Numbered from the stretch's first letter, positions 8,986-18,485 are shown. The stretch: DNA of 64,000 nucleotides from CALGDE01 sp964655355 (GCA_964655355.1 CAZZMD010000018.1:1-64000), one strand, 5' to 3'. Made by a program: numbers and translations. The notes: a model not told the origin generated them from the letters alone.

Positions 8986-9249
8986 TCACGCCCCAGACAG
9001 GCAGCGATTCTGAGTCTTCGGGATAACGCTTCGGGATAACGCTTCGGGAGAATCTAGAGCGATCGCCCCTCCCACGGCGGATCCCAGAATCGGACAGCCA
9101 GCAACGCTGGTCCCAAGCCCGTTAACGGTCCCGTTCAAGGCGTGAAATGCCCTACCCCAAATGTTCCCAAACTGTTCGATATTTCGTGCTGCACTGGCAT
9201 TACCGTGGTGGTTGACACAGCAAGCCCAGGCCCTGAAAACGATGCACAC
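8986..9249 (-). pseudogene. Probable remnant of an IS200/IS605-type TnpB C-terminus
   Basis: The 87-codon frame contains NHHGNASAARNIEQFG, which resembles the end of the RuvC nuclease domain of TnpB (the HxRDxNAAxNI motif after the zinc ribbon). The motif has decayed: the catalytic Asp position reads Gly-Asn, and only one Cys pair (CC) remains of the zinc ribbon. The rest of TnpB and any TnpA are absent. The following Ser/Gly-rich tail is also typical of cyanobacterial TnpB ends. This is inference from motif similarity only. Confidence 0.45.
9016..9049. repeat. 13-bp tandem repeat, 2.6 copies
   Basis: The unit CTTCGGGATAACG occurs at 9016-9028 and 9029-9041, with a partial third copy to 9049. 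It lies inside the TnpB-like remnant. Confidence 0.9.
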
Positions 9250-9547
9250 TGGGGTCTAATTTACCCCAACAGAATCCCTATTCAGAACCTCCCAGGGAAA
9301 GGAACCCCCATCGATGGATGATCGACGGATGATGGAGCGCCGATCGCCCCAAGGCTGAGTCACCATAGACGGCCCCAAAGCTCGCAGCAGTTCCAATAAA
9401 CACTCTCCCTTGTGCGCGCAGAACAATGATCGCTGGCTATACCCCTCAAACTGTTTACGACGGATCCGCTGGGTAAAGAGTCGAGTAAAGACTGGGTAAA
9501 GAATTGATGCAGCCTATGCCCAACTCGTTCGTCCAACATATCCGGTA
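9250..9547. other. Intergenic stretch, possible minus-strand open frame without a start
   Basis: On the minus strand a frame of about 84 codons is open across most of this stretch, ending near 9257, and reads protein-like (for example SLFCAHKGECLLELLRALG). It has no ATG, GTG or TTG near its beginning, so it may be a fragment of a lost gene. Three copies of GTAAAGA lie at about 9472-9502. Confidence 0.3.
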
Positions 9548-10261
9548 CTAATACCTTCTAGGCAGGGTTTTACGCATCAGGAGTCGTCGCGATCGCCCGA
9601 GGGTTTGGGTGAACCAATTTCCCAAGACCGCCTCCGTCTCGTAGCCTACACTGCGGTAAAGCCGCCGCGCCCCCTGATTGTTTTCCAACACATGGAGATA
9701 GGTCGCAGAAAAGCCCCATTGACGGGCCAAGCGATCGCATTCTTCCAGGAGCGCGGTCGCAATCCCTTGGCGGCGATGGTCCTGATCGATCGCCAGATTG
9801 GACACATAAAGATAGGTCGGCGATCCCAACCCCAGGGGAAACGGGGTTTTAGCCGTCATCTCCACCGTGCCAACGATAGGAGAAACAGCGACACTCGGGC
9901 CACTAGACCGACCGGAATGGCTCCCGATATCCCTGATATCCCTTTCCATAGAAGACCGAAGATCATGGAGCCGACAGGGCGATCGCTCACGGGAGGGGGA
10001 AGATGTGGGCGATCGCTGGCCCCCATTCTCCCCAGAACGAGTCCCAAGGGCCACCAGACACACATAATGCCGGCCAGGATGCCGTAGACGATGGCTCAGA
10101 TCTTCATAGATCCCTGCCCGGAGCAAGGGATATAACCACCCCAGCCATCCTGTGGAATGGTGAAAACTTCGAGCTAAAAGATCCGTCAGCAGCCCCACAT
10201 CGTGGCGTTGGGCTCGGCAAATGGTGATGGGAAGAGTTGGGGAAGAAGTCGAGGGAGCCAT
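9548..10261 (-). CDS. GNAT family N-acetyltransferase
   Basis: An acetyltransferase of about 237 residues. The acetyl-CoA binding motif is clear: LYVSNLAIDQDHRRQGIATALLEECDRLA, followed by LHVLENNQGARRLYRSVGYE. Between the N-terminal part and this motif sits a Ser/Arg/Gly-rich insertion of roughly 60 residues (RSGENGGQRSPTSS onward) whose DNA holds two HIP1 octamers, so it may be a late expansion. ATG at 10261 is chosen; a GTG at 10318 would add 19 residues but lies inside a tandem repeat. Substrate unknown. Confidence 0.8.
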   Translation of the reverse strand: MAPSTSSPTLPITICRAQRHDVGLLTDLLARSFHHSTGWLGWLYPLLRAGIYEDLSHRLRHPGRHYVCLVALGTRSGENGGQRSPTSSPSRERSPCRLHDLRSSMERDIRDIGSHSGRSSGPSVAVSPIVGTVEMTAKTPFPLGLGSPTYLYVSNLAIDQDHRRQGIATALLEECDRLARQWGFSATYLHVLENNQGARRLYRSVGYETEAVLGNWFTQTLGRSRRLLMRKTLPRRY

Positions 10262-10317
10262 GGGAAAGGCACCATAACGCGGTGGCAATAACGCAGCGGC
10301 AGACCGAGCTAGGTGCA

Positions 10318-10350
10318 CAGTCTGGGGATTAGCAGTCTGGGGATTAGCAG
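10318..10350. repeat. 15-bp tandem repeat, 2.2 copies, upstream of the GNAT gene
   Basis: CAGTCTGGGGATTAG occurs at 10318-10332 and again, identical, at 10333-10347, followed by CAG. It lies in the gap between two minus-strand genes. Confidence 0.95.
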
Positions 10351-10375
10351 AAGTATCGGACAGTCAAGGTAGAAA

Positions 10376-10813
10376 TTATTGCGCCATGGCAGACAATTCC
10401 TGCTGTAGCGGCACAATCAGCGATGATCGCCCCACCAACGTGACGGACTTCCCCTGCCACTTCACAAAAATGCGTCCAGTGGTCCACTGTTGCCAGCCCG
10501 ATCGCCGATAACTCTGGAAATCCTCGTCCGCCTTAAATTCATTATCCAGCTCATAGCCCCGTTCCCTAAGGGCAGACTCTAAGGTCTTCCGGAGCGCCTT
10601 CGGATTACTGGCAGAGACAGCATACTCAACGGTGCGATTGAAGTAGGTAGCAACGATCGCTAACACAAACCCAATGGGCACAGCAGCCTGGACCGATTGG
10701 CCACTGAAAGGGCTTTCATGGAGGGCTTGGGCCCCAACAATGGCAGAGATCACCATACAGCCCAGAAAGTAGTACAGAAAGACGACAAAAATGTTAGGAC
10801 CGATTTGGGTCAT
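10376..10813 (-). CDS. Hypothetical membrane protein
   Basis: About 145 residues from the ATG at 10813: two hydrophobic segments (FVVFLYYFLGCMVISAIVGA and AVPIGFVLAIVATYF) followed by a soluble C-terminal domain of about 85 residues. I do not recognise the family; small cyanobacterial proteins of this build are common. The frame continues to an ATG at 10975, but the extra 54 residues are basic, lack a recognisable feature and include a translated 14-bp tandem repeat (10851-10878), so the shorter form is preferred. Divergent from clpB. Confidence 0.6.
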   Translation of the reverse strand: MTQIGPNIFVVFLYYFLGCMVISAIVGAQALHESPFSGQSVQAAVPIGFVLAIVATYFNRTVEYAVSASNPKALRKTLESALRERGYELDNEFKADEDFQSYRRSGWQQWTTGRIFVKWQGKSVTLVGRSSLIVPLQQELSAMAQ

Positions 10814-11043
10814 AGGACACAGGCGCAGGGCGCTGAGGATAGCTCTAAGGTTCTCTGAGGTAGTTTCTCTGAGGTTTATTAAAGCGGTTTTTCGGCGTCT
10901 GTCGGAGAACCCCACCCGAATCGCCGCAACCGCCGAACGTCTAATCGCCCCCCAGGTCTCTACAATTTTGAACATAGCCGCCCCGTCTCCCCTTGGGGAC
11001 TTGACGGCTCAATGGTGCCCCGGCGCATGGAGTGTGGACAACA

Positions 11044-13668
11044 ATGCAACCGAACGATCCCAATAAATTTACGACCAAAGCATGGGAAGCGATCGCCCGC
11101 TGTCCCGATTTGGTAAAGCAAGCCAACCATCAACAGCTGGAGTCAGAGCATTTGATGAAAGCGCTGCTAGAGCAGGAAGGGCTAGCGAGCAGCATTTTGA
11201 CCAAAGCCGAGGTGCCGGTCCAACGGGCGCGCGATTTCACAGAGCAATTTATTGCCAAACAGCCCAAGGTGAAGGGCGGGAGTTCGTCGGTCTATCTGGG
11301 GCAAAGCTTAGACAAAACCCTAGACCGCGCAGACGCAGCCCGAAAATCCATGGGGGATGACTACATCTCCATCGAGCATTTGCTCTTGGGCTATGCCCAG
11401 GACAATCGCTTTGGCACCGGATTTTTTAAGGAATTTCGCTTAGATGAAAATAAACTAAAGCAAGCGATTCAGCAGGTGAGGGGGAATCAAACGGTGAGCG
11501 ATCGCGATCCTGAGGGCAAATACGAAGCGCTAGAGAAATACGGCCGCGATCTGACCGATTGGGCCCGGGAAGGCAAGCTAGATCCGGTGATTGGTCGGGA
11601 CGATGAAATTCGCCGCACAATCCAGATTTTGTCCCGGCGCACCAAAAATAACCCGGTCCTGATCGGGGAACCCGGCGTCGGTAAAACCGCGATCGCCGAG
11701 GGCCTCGCCCAACGGATTGTGGCGGGCGATGTCCCGGAATCCTTACAGGAACGTCAGCTTATCGCCCTGGATATGGGAGCCTTAATCGCCGGCGCAAAAT
11801 ATCGCGGGGAATTTGAAGAGCGCCTGAAAGCGGTGTTGAAGGAAGTCACCGATTCCGCCGGTCAAATCATTCTGTTTATTGACGAAATCCATACTGTCGT
11901 CGGCGCAGGGGCAACCCAGGGCGCGATGGATGCGGGCAACCTGTTGAAGCCAATGCTAGCCCGGGGTGAGCTGCGCTGTATTGGTGCCACGACCTTAGAT
12001 GAATATCGGAAATATATCGAGAAAGACGCAGCCCTAGAGCGACGTTTCCAACAGGTTTTCGTCGACCAGCCCTCCGTGGAGGATACGATTTCCATCCTGC
12101 GGGGACTCAAGGATCGCTACGAAACCCACCACAACGTCAAAATTTCCGACAGCGCCCTAGTGGCAGCCGCCACCCTATCCACCCGCTACATCAGCGATCG
12201 CTTCCTGCCCGACAAAGCGATCGACCTGGTGGACGAGGCTGCGGCCAAACTCAAAATGGAAGCCACCTCCAAGCCAGAGGAACTGGATGAAGTGGATCGC
12301 AAAATCCTGCAGCTCGAAATGGAAAAGCTATCGCTTCAGAAGGAAAGTGATGCTGCCTCGCGCGATCGCCTGGCTCGATTGGAAAAAGAACTGGCGGACT
12401 TCAAAGAACAGCAAAGTGGCTTCAATGCCCAATGGCAGTCTGAAAAAGACATTTTGGATCACCGCAAAGAATTAAAAGAAGCGGTCGATCAAGTGGAGGT
12501 AGAAATCCAGCAAGCGGAACGCGACTACGACCTCAATAAAGCCGCCGAACTAAAATTTGGCAAGCTCACCCAACTGCAACAGGAACTAGACGAAACCGAA
12601 GCCAAATTACTCGCCTCCCAGGAGAGCGGTCAATCCCTGCTGCGGGAAGAAGTCACCGAAGAAGACATCGCCGAAATCATCGCCAAATGGACCGGCATTC
12701 CCATCAGTAAGCTCGTCGCCTCTGAGATGGAGCGGCTGTTGAATTTGGAAGAAGAACTCCACAATCGGGTGATTGGCCAAGGGGAAGCCGTCACCGCCGT
12801 TGCCGACGCCATCCAGCGATCGCGCGCCGGTCTCGCCGACCCCAACCGCCCGATCGCCAGCTTTATTTTCCTCGGTCCCACCGGCGTCGGAAAAACCGAA
12901 CTGGCAAAGGCATTGGCAGGCTATCTATTTGATACCGACGAAGCCATGGTCCGCATCGACATGTCGGAATACATGGAAAAACACGCCGTTTCTCGGCTAA
13001 TTGGAGCCCCCCCCGGATATGTCGGCTACGACGAAGGGGGACAACTCACGGAAGCCGTACGCCGCCGGCCATACTCGGTGATTTTGTTTGATGAAATCGA
13101 AAAAGCCCACCCCGATGTGTTCAACATCATGTTGCAAATCCTGGACGACGGGCGAGTCACCGACTCCCAAGGTCGAACGGTAGATTTCAAGAATTCCATC
13201 CTGATTATGACCAGTAATATTGGATCCCAATTCATCCTCGATGTCGTCGGCGATAACTCCCAATACGACGAAATGCGATCGCGGGTACTGACCGCATTAC
13301 GCTCCGAATTTCGCCCAGAATTCCTGAACCGCATCGACGACCTGATCATCTTCCACGCCCTCGAAAAATCCCAACTGCGCAAAATTGTCGGTCTACAGGT
13401 GGACCGCCTCCGCAAACGCCTAGGCGAGCGCAAAATCACCCTCAAACTCTCCGACGAAGCCACCACCTTCCTAGCCGAAGTGGGCTACGACCCCACCTAC
13501 GGCGCACGCCCATTGAAGCGAACCATCCAAAAAGAACTCGAAACCGCGATCGCCAAAGGAATTTTGCGAGGAGAATTCATCGACGGCTGCGTCATTTTTG
13601 CGGACGTAGAAAACGAGCGACTAACCTTCAAAAAACTCTCGGGAGATTTGATTTCTGTAGGAACTTAG
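11044..13668 (+). CDS. clpB: ATP-dependent disaggregase ClpB
   Basis: This hexameric AAA+ chaperone rescues aggregated proteins together with DnaK. The 874 residues show the N domain, Walker A GEPGVGKT (208-215), the middle coiled-coil region (about 410-530, rich in Glu, Lys and Gln), and the second Walker A GPTGVGKT (611-618), with sensor and arginine-finger regions intact. No IGF/IGL ClpP-binding loop is seen, as expected for ClpB. An in-frame ATG at 11032 adds four residues, but MQPNDPNKFT at 11044 matches how ClpB proteins begin. Single gene, divergent from the membrane protein. Confidence 0.96.
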   Translation: MQPNDPNKFTTKAWEAIARCPDLVKQANHQQLESEHLMKALLEQEGLASSILTKAEVPVQRARDFTEQFIAKQPKVKGGSSSVYLGQSLDKTLDRADAARKSMGDDYISIEHLLLGYAQDNRFGTGFFKEFRLDENKLKQAIQQVRGNQTVSDRDPEGKYEALEKYGRDLTDWAREGKLDPVIGRDDEIRRTIQILSRRTKNNPVLIGEPGVGKTAIAEGLAQRIVAGDVPESLQERQLIALDMGALIAGAKYRGEFEERLKAVLKEVTDSAGQIILFIDEIHTVVGAGATQGAMDAGNLLKPMLARGELRCIGATTLDEYRKYIEKDAALERRFQQVFVDQPSVEDTISILRGLKDRYETHHNVKISDSALVAAATLSTRYISDRFLPDKAIDLVDEAAAKLKMEATSKPEELDEVDRKILQLEMEKLSLQKESDAASRDRLARLEKELADFKEQQSGFNAQWQSEKDILDHRKELKEAVDQVEVEIQQAERDYDLNKAAELKFGKLTQLQQELDETEAKLLASQESGQSLLREEVTEEDIAEIIAKWTGIPISKLVASEMERLLNLEEELHNRVIGQGEAVTAVADAIQRSRAGLADPNRPIASFIFLGPTGVGKTELAKALAGYLFDTDEAMVRIDMSEYMEKHAVSRLIGAPPGYVGYDEGGQLTEAVRRRPYSVILFDEIEKAHPDVFNIMLQILDDGRVTDSQGRTVDFKNSILIMTSNIGSQFILDVVGDNSQYDEMRSRVLTALRSEFRPEFLNRIDDLIIFHALEKSQLRKIVGLQVDRLRKRLGERKITLKLSDEATTFLAEVGYDPTYGARPLKRTIQKELETAIAKGILRGEFIDGCVIFADVENERLTFKKLSGDLISVGT

Positions 13669-13716
13669 TTTCTACTAATAGAACCCGGCCCTAATGCCTT
13701 ATACCCCACCCGCCCC

Positions 13717-14475
13717 GTGATCCACCATCCCGCAGCCCCTCGCTCCATCACCCACATCATCTATGACCTAGACGGTCTCCTTCTAGACACCGAATCCATC
13801 AACATCGCCGTCAGCCAACACATTGCGACCCGCTACCAACGCCCCTTCGACCCCAAAGTTCAATCCTTGGTCCTAGGGCGAGACGCCATGGCATCGGCAG
13901 AAATTTTGGTTGAGGCCCTAGACCTCCCCATCACCCCCGCCGAATTCCTACGGCAACGGCGATCGCTCATCAACACCTGGAAACCCCGCGCCGAACCCAT
14001 GCCCGGCGCCCGCGAACTCTCCGAACATTTACATCGCCAAGGCATTGGCCAGGCGATCGCCACCAGCTCTACACAAGGGCCCTTTAATCAGAAAAGCGCC
14101 CACCACCCCGACTGGTTCGCCCTTTTCGACGTCATTGTGCTGCGGGATGACCCAGAGGTAAAAGCTTCCAAACCCGCCCCCGACTCCTTCCTCGTAGCAG
14201 CTCAACGGCTGGGAGCAAAACCAGAACACTGTCTCGTATTTGAAGACTCCATTGCCGGCGTGAAAGCCGCCCGCAGTGCTGGGATGGCCGTCATTGCCGT
14301 GCTCGGTCCCCATGCCAATACCGAGGACTATCGCGAAGCAGACTTAATTCTGCGATCGCTCGTCGACTTCGACCCAGCGCCCTGGAACCTACCCACCTTT
14401 GCAAAGGCTCGCAATCTAGCGCCGACCGTCCTTGAAGCAGCAGAAGTCTCCCCCGTGGAACTGACCGCCAGCTAA
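13717..14475 (+). CDS. HAD family phosphatase (subfamily IA, pseudouridine-phosphatase-like)
   Basis: A 252-residue hydrolase starting at GTG. Motif I is YDLDGLLLDTE with nucleophile Asp17 and acid/base Asp19; motif II is IATSS; motif III Lys lies in VKASKPAPD; motif IV is VFEDSIAGVKAA. The cap-domain type and the GLLLDTE phrase place it near eukaryotic HDHD1/GS1 pseudouridine-5'-phosphatases and phosphoglucomutase-like HADs. The substrate cannot be told from sequence. It begins 48 bases after clpB on the same strand. Confidence 0.85.
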   Translation: MIHHPAAPRSITHIIYDLDGLLLDTESINIAVSQHIATRYQRPFDPKVQSLVLGRDAMASAEILVEALDLPITPAEFLRQRRSLINTWKPRAEPMPGARELSEHLHRQGIGQAIATSSTQGPFNQKSAHHPDWFALFDVIVLRDDPEVKASKPAPDSFLVAAQRLGAKPEHCLVFEDSIAGVKAARSAGMAVIAVLGPHANTEDYREADLILRSLVDFDPAPWNLPTFAKARNLAPTVLEAAEVSPVELTAS

Positions 14476-14517
14476 AGCCCAGCGGTTACAATGATTTCAC
14501 TGCCTGGCGGCAAAGCC

Positions 14518-15093
14518 ATGATGACCTTCACGCTCGATTTCTCCTCAGTTGCCACCCTGGATGACGCCCAGTTCGACCAACTGTGCCGCAACAATCCGGA
14601 CATCCAATTCGAACGCACCGCCCAAGGAGAATTGATCATCATGCCCCCCGTTGGTGCAGAAAGTGGCAACCGAGAACTCGACTTGATGGGACAACTTTGG
14701 GCGTGGAATCGCCAGAAGAAGCTGGGTAAAACCTTTAGCTCCTCCACCTGTTTTCGGCTGCCCAACGGAGCCCTACGATCGCCCGATGCCTCATGGATTC
14801 AGCTAGAGCGATGGAACCAACTCAGTGACGCGGATCAAAAGCGATTTGCCCCCATTTGCCCCGACTTTGTGATTGAATTGCGGTCCGAAAGCGATCAGCT
14901 CCAGACCCTACAGGACAAGATGACCGAGTATCTAGACAATGGATGCCAGCTCGGGTGGTTAATTGATCCCCAGTCCCAAACACTCACCATCTATCAACCA
15001 CAGCGATCGCCCGAAATCCTAAATCAACCCAAGACCTTGGCTGGCGGCGAATTACTGCCCGACTTCGTATGTGACCTGGACTTTTTGTGGTGA
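14518..15093 (+). CDS. Uma2 family (DUF820) restriction-endonuclease-fold protein
   Basis: Cyanobacteria carry many Uma2/DUF820 genes with a PD-(D/E)XK nuclease fold and unclear function. Here the family landmarks are visible: RTAQGELIIMPPVG, a SPDASWI segment carrying the first acidic residue, PDFVIELRSESD and KMTEYLDNGCQLGWLIDP, ending in a short tail. The ATG at 14518 is preferred; another at 14491 would add nine residues. Its stop overlaps the beginning of the next gene by a few bases, so the two are probably translated from one message. Confidence 0.88.
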   Translation: MMTFTLDFSSVATLDDAQFDQLCRNNPDIQFERTAQGELIIMPPVGAESGNRELDLMGQLWAWNRQKKLGKTFSSSTCFRLPNGALRSPDASWIQLERWNQLSDADQKRFAPICPDFVIELRSESDQLQTLQDKMTEYLDNGCQLGWLIDPQSQTLTIYQPQRSPEILNQPKTLAGGELLPDFVCDLDFLW

Positions 15094-16097
15094 ACCCAAC
15101 CAACCTCAACCAAGCTTTGCGACTGCTGGTCACTGGGGCGATCGCCGGCGTAGGACTGTCGCTGGTGCCCGTTGTTATGCCCATCGGTATGCCCACTGCC
15201 GAAGCCTCTTCTCGGCTGCCCGATCGGCGTCCCGCCCTGCGACGTTCGGTGAACAGCCCATCCCTAGCGCCACTGAGTTCCCCAAACCGCTCCAACCGCA
15301 GCCCCCGCCGCTTTCAACCCCGATCGCGCCAGACCAGCCGCCCCCCAAGCTCATCCCGCCGGATCTCGCGATCGCGCAATCGTCAAACCAATAGCAGTCG
15401 CATCCAGCCCCAACGACGCCCGACCTCCCCGCGCCCGGTGCGATCGCGACGGACATTAACCAAGGCATTACCCACCCCAAGCGTCCCCACACAAAGCCCC
15501 CCAAAACAGACGCGTCTTGCCCTATCCTGTGACGATCCCCAAACCCAGCAGGAACTGAACCGCTGCGCCTTTCAAGCCCTGGGCCAGGCCAGTCAACGCC
15601 TCACCGAGACTTACCGGCAGCTCCTCCCAAACCTATCGCCCACCCGCCAGCAACTACTGCGCCGCTCCCAACTTGCCTGGGTAGCCTACCGCGATCGCGA
15701 ATGTCGGTTTTATGACAGCTCCGCCGAAGGGGGCTCTCTCCAGCCCTTACTCAGCAGTGGATGCAAAACCCGCCTCACCCGCGATCGCACCGCCCTCCTC
15801 ACCCGCTATCTGAATGGCCAAGCCTCCCCTAACCTCTCCGAAGACAACTCCATCACCGAAGCCCAGCGCCAGGAGCGATATCGCCAAGTGCAAGAGCGCC
15901 TAGCGGGATTTCAAAATAGTGACTATCGAAACCTGCGATCGCGACTCTTACGCAGCGCAGAGCAAGCGTGGCAACAATCCCGCACCCACACCTGCCGATT
16001 CGAAGGCAGCGGTGGCGGCAATGCAGCGATCGCCGCCTGCCGCCAATGGCACATTAACCAACGCTATATCCAACTCGGGGAAAGCCTAGACGGCTAA
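15087..16097 (+). CDS. Exported LprI-like (DUF1311) domain protein with disordered linker
   Basis: An N-terminal signal peptide (about 1-40, start GTG at 15087 or 15090) is followed by about 110 residues extremely rich in Arg, Ser and Pro. Then comes a lysozyme-inhibitor LprI N-terminal-like domain (CDDPQTQQELNRCAFQA, ending near SRDRT-like Arg/Asp), with conserved Cys, and after a spacer a second, shorter copy (AEQAWQQSRTHTCRFEG...AAIAACRQWH). Such proteins act in the periplasm or cell wall; the exact target is unknown. It overlaps the Uma2 stop by seven bases. Confidence 0.78.
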   Translation: MVNPTNLNQALRLLVTGAIAGVGLSLVPVVMPIGMPTAEASSRLPDRRPALRRSVNSPSLAPLSSPNRSNRSPRRFQPRSRQTSRPPSSSRRISRSRNRQTNSSRIQPQRRPTSPRPVRSRRTLTKALPTPSVPTQSPPKQTRLALSCDDPQTQQELNRCAFQALGQASQRLTETYRQLLPNLSPTRQQLLRRSQLAWVAYRDRECRFYDSSAEGGSLQPLLSSGCKTRLTRDRTALLTRYLNGQASPNLSEDNSITEAQRQERYRQVQERLAGFQNSDYRNLRSRLLRSAEQAWQQSRTHTCRFEGSGGGNAAIAACRQWHINQRYIQLGESLDG

Positions 16098-16115
16098 CCC
16101 CTGTTATTTGCAGGC

Positions 16116-17309
16116 TTAAACCTTCGCCGGCTCAGCAAACTTAATTTTCAAGAAATCCTCCTCCATCGTTGCGCCCACCGGCTGCATCGCCGCCAACGCC
16201 TGAGGCAGCACCAAATTGCGGCGATGATTCCCAATGCGCACGTTCAGCTCATCGCCAGACTTGCTGAGATCAATTTGGCTCTTCGGAATCCCCGGCAAAT
16301 ACATCTCCAAACTATAGGCACCAGCATCCAGCTGTTCCACCCGCAGCGTGGTCTCCTTGTAATACACCTGAGTGGGGTCCTCACCCTCCGCAAACAGGGT
16401 ATTTTTCAAACGGTCCAGGGCCGCCAACCCACACATTTCCTCGGAATAGAGGGGCACCTCTTTCACCGGCAAAGGATGGAAATTCTCGTGGATCTCGTCC
16501 TTGTACTTCTGCTGCTGTTCCTTCCAACGCTTGAAAAACTCATCCTCTACCGACTCAGGAATAATGCGGTTAGCCACCACCATATCGGTGGAAACGTTGT
16601 AAAGGCTGAGGTAAGCGTGGGCGCGTAGGGACTCCTTAATCACCATCTTCTCGGGGTTCATCACCAACCGCACCGACGTTTGCTGGTTATCCGTCAGAAC
16701 TTTTTCCAGCGCCTCAATTTGCTCATAAAACTCGTAAGGCGCATCCATCACCTCGCGATCCGGAAGCGAAAAGCCAGCGATGGGACGGAAAATCGGCTCC
16801 ACAATCGGGCGCAACGCCACAGACATATTCTGAAACGGCTTATAGAAGCGACGCATATACCAGCCGCCCACCTCCGGCAAACTCAGCAACCGCAACGCCG
16901 TCCCCGTCGGAGCCGAATCAATAATCAGCACCTCAAAATCCTTCTCGTCATAATGGCGCTTCATCCGCACCAAACCAAAAATCTCATCCATCCCCGGGAG
17001 AATGGCCAACTCCTCAGCCTGCACCCCTTCCAAACCGCGCGCCTGGAGCACCTGAGTGATATAGCGCTTCACCGCCCCCCAATTTCCTTCCAACTCCTGG
17101 AGTGCATCCAACTCCGCCCCCCACAAATTCTCCCGCACCAACCGGGGATCATGCCCCAACTCCAAATCAAAACTATCCGCCAACGAGTGGGCAGGATCGG
17201 TGCTCAGGACCAAGGTTTTATAGCCCAACTCCGCACAACGCAGTCCAGTGGCCGCGGCTACGGACGTTTTGCCAACGCCACCTTTACCAGTCATCAGGAT
17301 TACGCGCAT
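16116..17309 (-). CDS. ArsA/Get3-type ATPase with C-terminal HSP20-like domain
   Basis: A 397-residue ATPase starting MRVILMTGKGGVGKTS, the deviant Walker A (P-loop) of the ArsA/Get3 family. Switch I (DPAHSLADSF) and switch II (IIDSAPTGTALR) follow. Only one ATPase domain is present, as in Get3 and cyanobacterial homologues. The last 90 residues (from about 300) form a beta-rich domain, GAYSLEMYLPGIPKSQIDLSKSGDEL, resembling the alpha-crystallin/HSP20-type domain fused to many such proteins. The family targets tail-anchored proteins or works with arsenite pumps; no metal-binding Cys cluster is seen, favouring chaperone work. The frame extends to a TTG at 17342, but ATG 17309 is right. Confidence 0.88.
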   Translation of the reverse strand: MRVILMTGKGGVGKTSVAAATGLRCAELGYKTLVLSTDPAHSLADSFDLELGHDPRLVRENLWGAELDALQELEGNWGAVKRYITQVLQARGLEGVQAEELAILPGMDEIFGLVRMKRHYDEKDFEVLIIDSAPTGTALRLLSLPEVGGWYMRRFYKPFQNMSVALRPIVEPIFRPIAGFSLPDREVMDAPYEFYEQIEALEKVLTDNQQTSVRLVMNPEKMVIKESLRAHAYLSLYNVSTDMVVANRIIPESVEDEFFKRWKEQQQKYKDEIHENFHPLPVKEVPLYSEEMCGLAALDRLKNTLFAEGEDPTQVYYKETTLRVEQLDAGAYSLEMYLPGIPKSQIDLSKSGDELNVRIGNHRRNLVLPQALAAMQPVGATMEEDFLKIKFAEPAKV

Positions 17310-17516
17310 GGGGTGCTCCGGGATTTCGCCTAACTCCGCCAATGATTGCCATCAGCGCTTATCCATTATGACGGGATTAGGGTCTTTGTAAACATAAGTA
17401 ACAAATCTGGGAGCCCCCCAGCGATCGCCCTCCTATACATCCCCCCCAGAAGTCCACCCCAATCCCACGCTACGCTAAAGATAAGCCAGCCACAGGATTT
17501 CCTCGGTAGCCCTGCC

Positions 17517-18248
17517 ATGATCCAAACCCAAGCGACGGCCACGCCCCCTTCTACCCCCACCCCCCGTCCCGCGATCGCCCTGAGCGGCATCAAAAAAATT
17601 TACGGCAGCGGCAACACAGAAGTCCGCGCCCTAGACGGCATTGACCTAATCATCCATTCCGGTGAATACTGCGCCATCATGGGAGCCTCAGGCTCAGGCA
17701 AATCCACCCTAATGAACATGATGGGCTGCCTCGATCGCCCCACCACCGGTCAATATCTCCTGGACGGCGTCGACGTATCGAAGCTCGACGAACAACAACT
17801 CGCCCTTATCCGAAACCGCAAAATTGGGTTCGTCTTCCAACAATTTCATTTGCTATCCCAGCTCAGCGCCCTCGAGAACGTCATGCTGCCCATGGTCTAC
17901 GGCGGCGTCTCCGGTCGCCAGCGCCGATCGCGAGCCGAAGCCGCCCTCAGAAAAGTCGGTCTAGGCGATCGCCTCAACAACCGCCCCAACCAACTCTCCG
18001 GGGGACAACAACAGCGGGTCGCCATCGCCCGAGCGATCGTCAACGAACCCGTGGTCTTACTAGCCGACGAACCCACCGGCGCATTAGACACCACCACCAC
18101 CGCCGAAGTCATGGACATCTTCAAACGACTGAATGAACAGGGCATCACGGTCATCCTGGTCACCCACGAACCGGACGTAGCAGAGCAGACCCAGCGCACC
18201 GTGCTATTCCGAGACGGCCGAATCATTCAAGACACCCGTCAAAACTAG
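17517..18248 (+). CDS. ABC transporter ATP-binding protein (MacB/LolD/DevA-like)
   Basis: A 244-residue ATPase subunit: Walker A GASGSGKS (56-63), Q-loop FQQFHLLSQ, signature LSGGQQQRVAIARA, Walker B VVLLADEPTGALD and the switch His (VTHEPDVA). The LDxxTxxxVM and NxMLP motifs are of the MacB/LolD group, which drives export of lipoproteins, glycolipids or macrolides; in filamentous cyanobacteria DevA of this group exports heterocyst glycolipids. No permease gene lies beside it, so its partner must be elsewhere. The ATG at 17517 is chosen over the longer frame, which would begin inside the intergenic region. Confidence 0.9.
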   Translation: MIQTQATATPPSTPTPRPAIALSGIKKIYGSGNTEVRALDGIDLIIHSGEYCAIMGASGSGKSTLMNMMGCLDRPTTGQYLLDGVDVSKLDEQQLALIRNRKIGFVFQQFHLLSQLSALENVMLPMVYGGVSGRQRRSRAEAALRKVGLGDRLNNRPNQLSGGQQQRVAIARAIVNEPVVLLADEPTGALDTTTTAEVMDIFKRLNEQGITVILVTHEPDVAEQTQRTVLFRDGRIIQDTRQN

Positions 18249-18485
18249 GCCCCCCCCATTTAACGCCCCGACCCAGTCATCAATATTTCCCAATTTCCGG
18301 CTGGGCAACAGTCCCAGCGTATGGCTAACCAGCCCCGTCCCGCCTTCCGTCAAGCAATCTCACAAAACCCCCTAGCCGCCCCCCATTTCCTCCTAAACTA
18401 AACCTTGACAGGGCAATGATTCCCGTCCCGGGCTGCCCCCCTAAAAAAACTCCTTTACTCCCATCCCCTTACTCTCACCATTTCT

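Noticed and set aside
9250..9547. An 84-codon minus-strand frame as a gene
   Set aside because: It has no plausible start codon and no known similarity; kept only as a possible fragment.
14491..16097. A toxin-antitoxin pair formed by Uma2 and the LprI-like gene
   Set aside because: The overlap is only seven bases, but the second gene is an exported wall protein of normal size, not an antitoxin.
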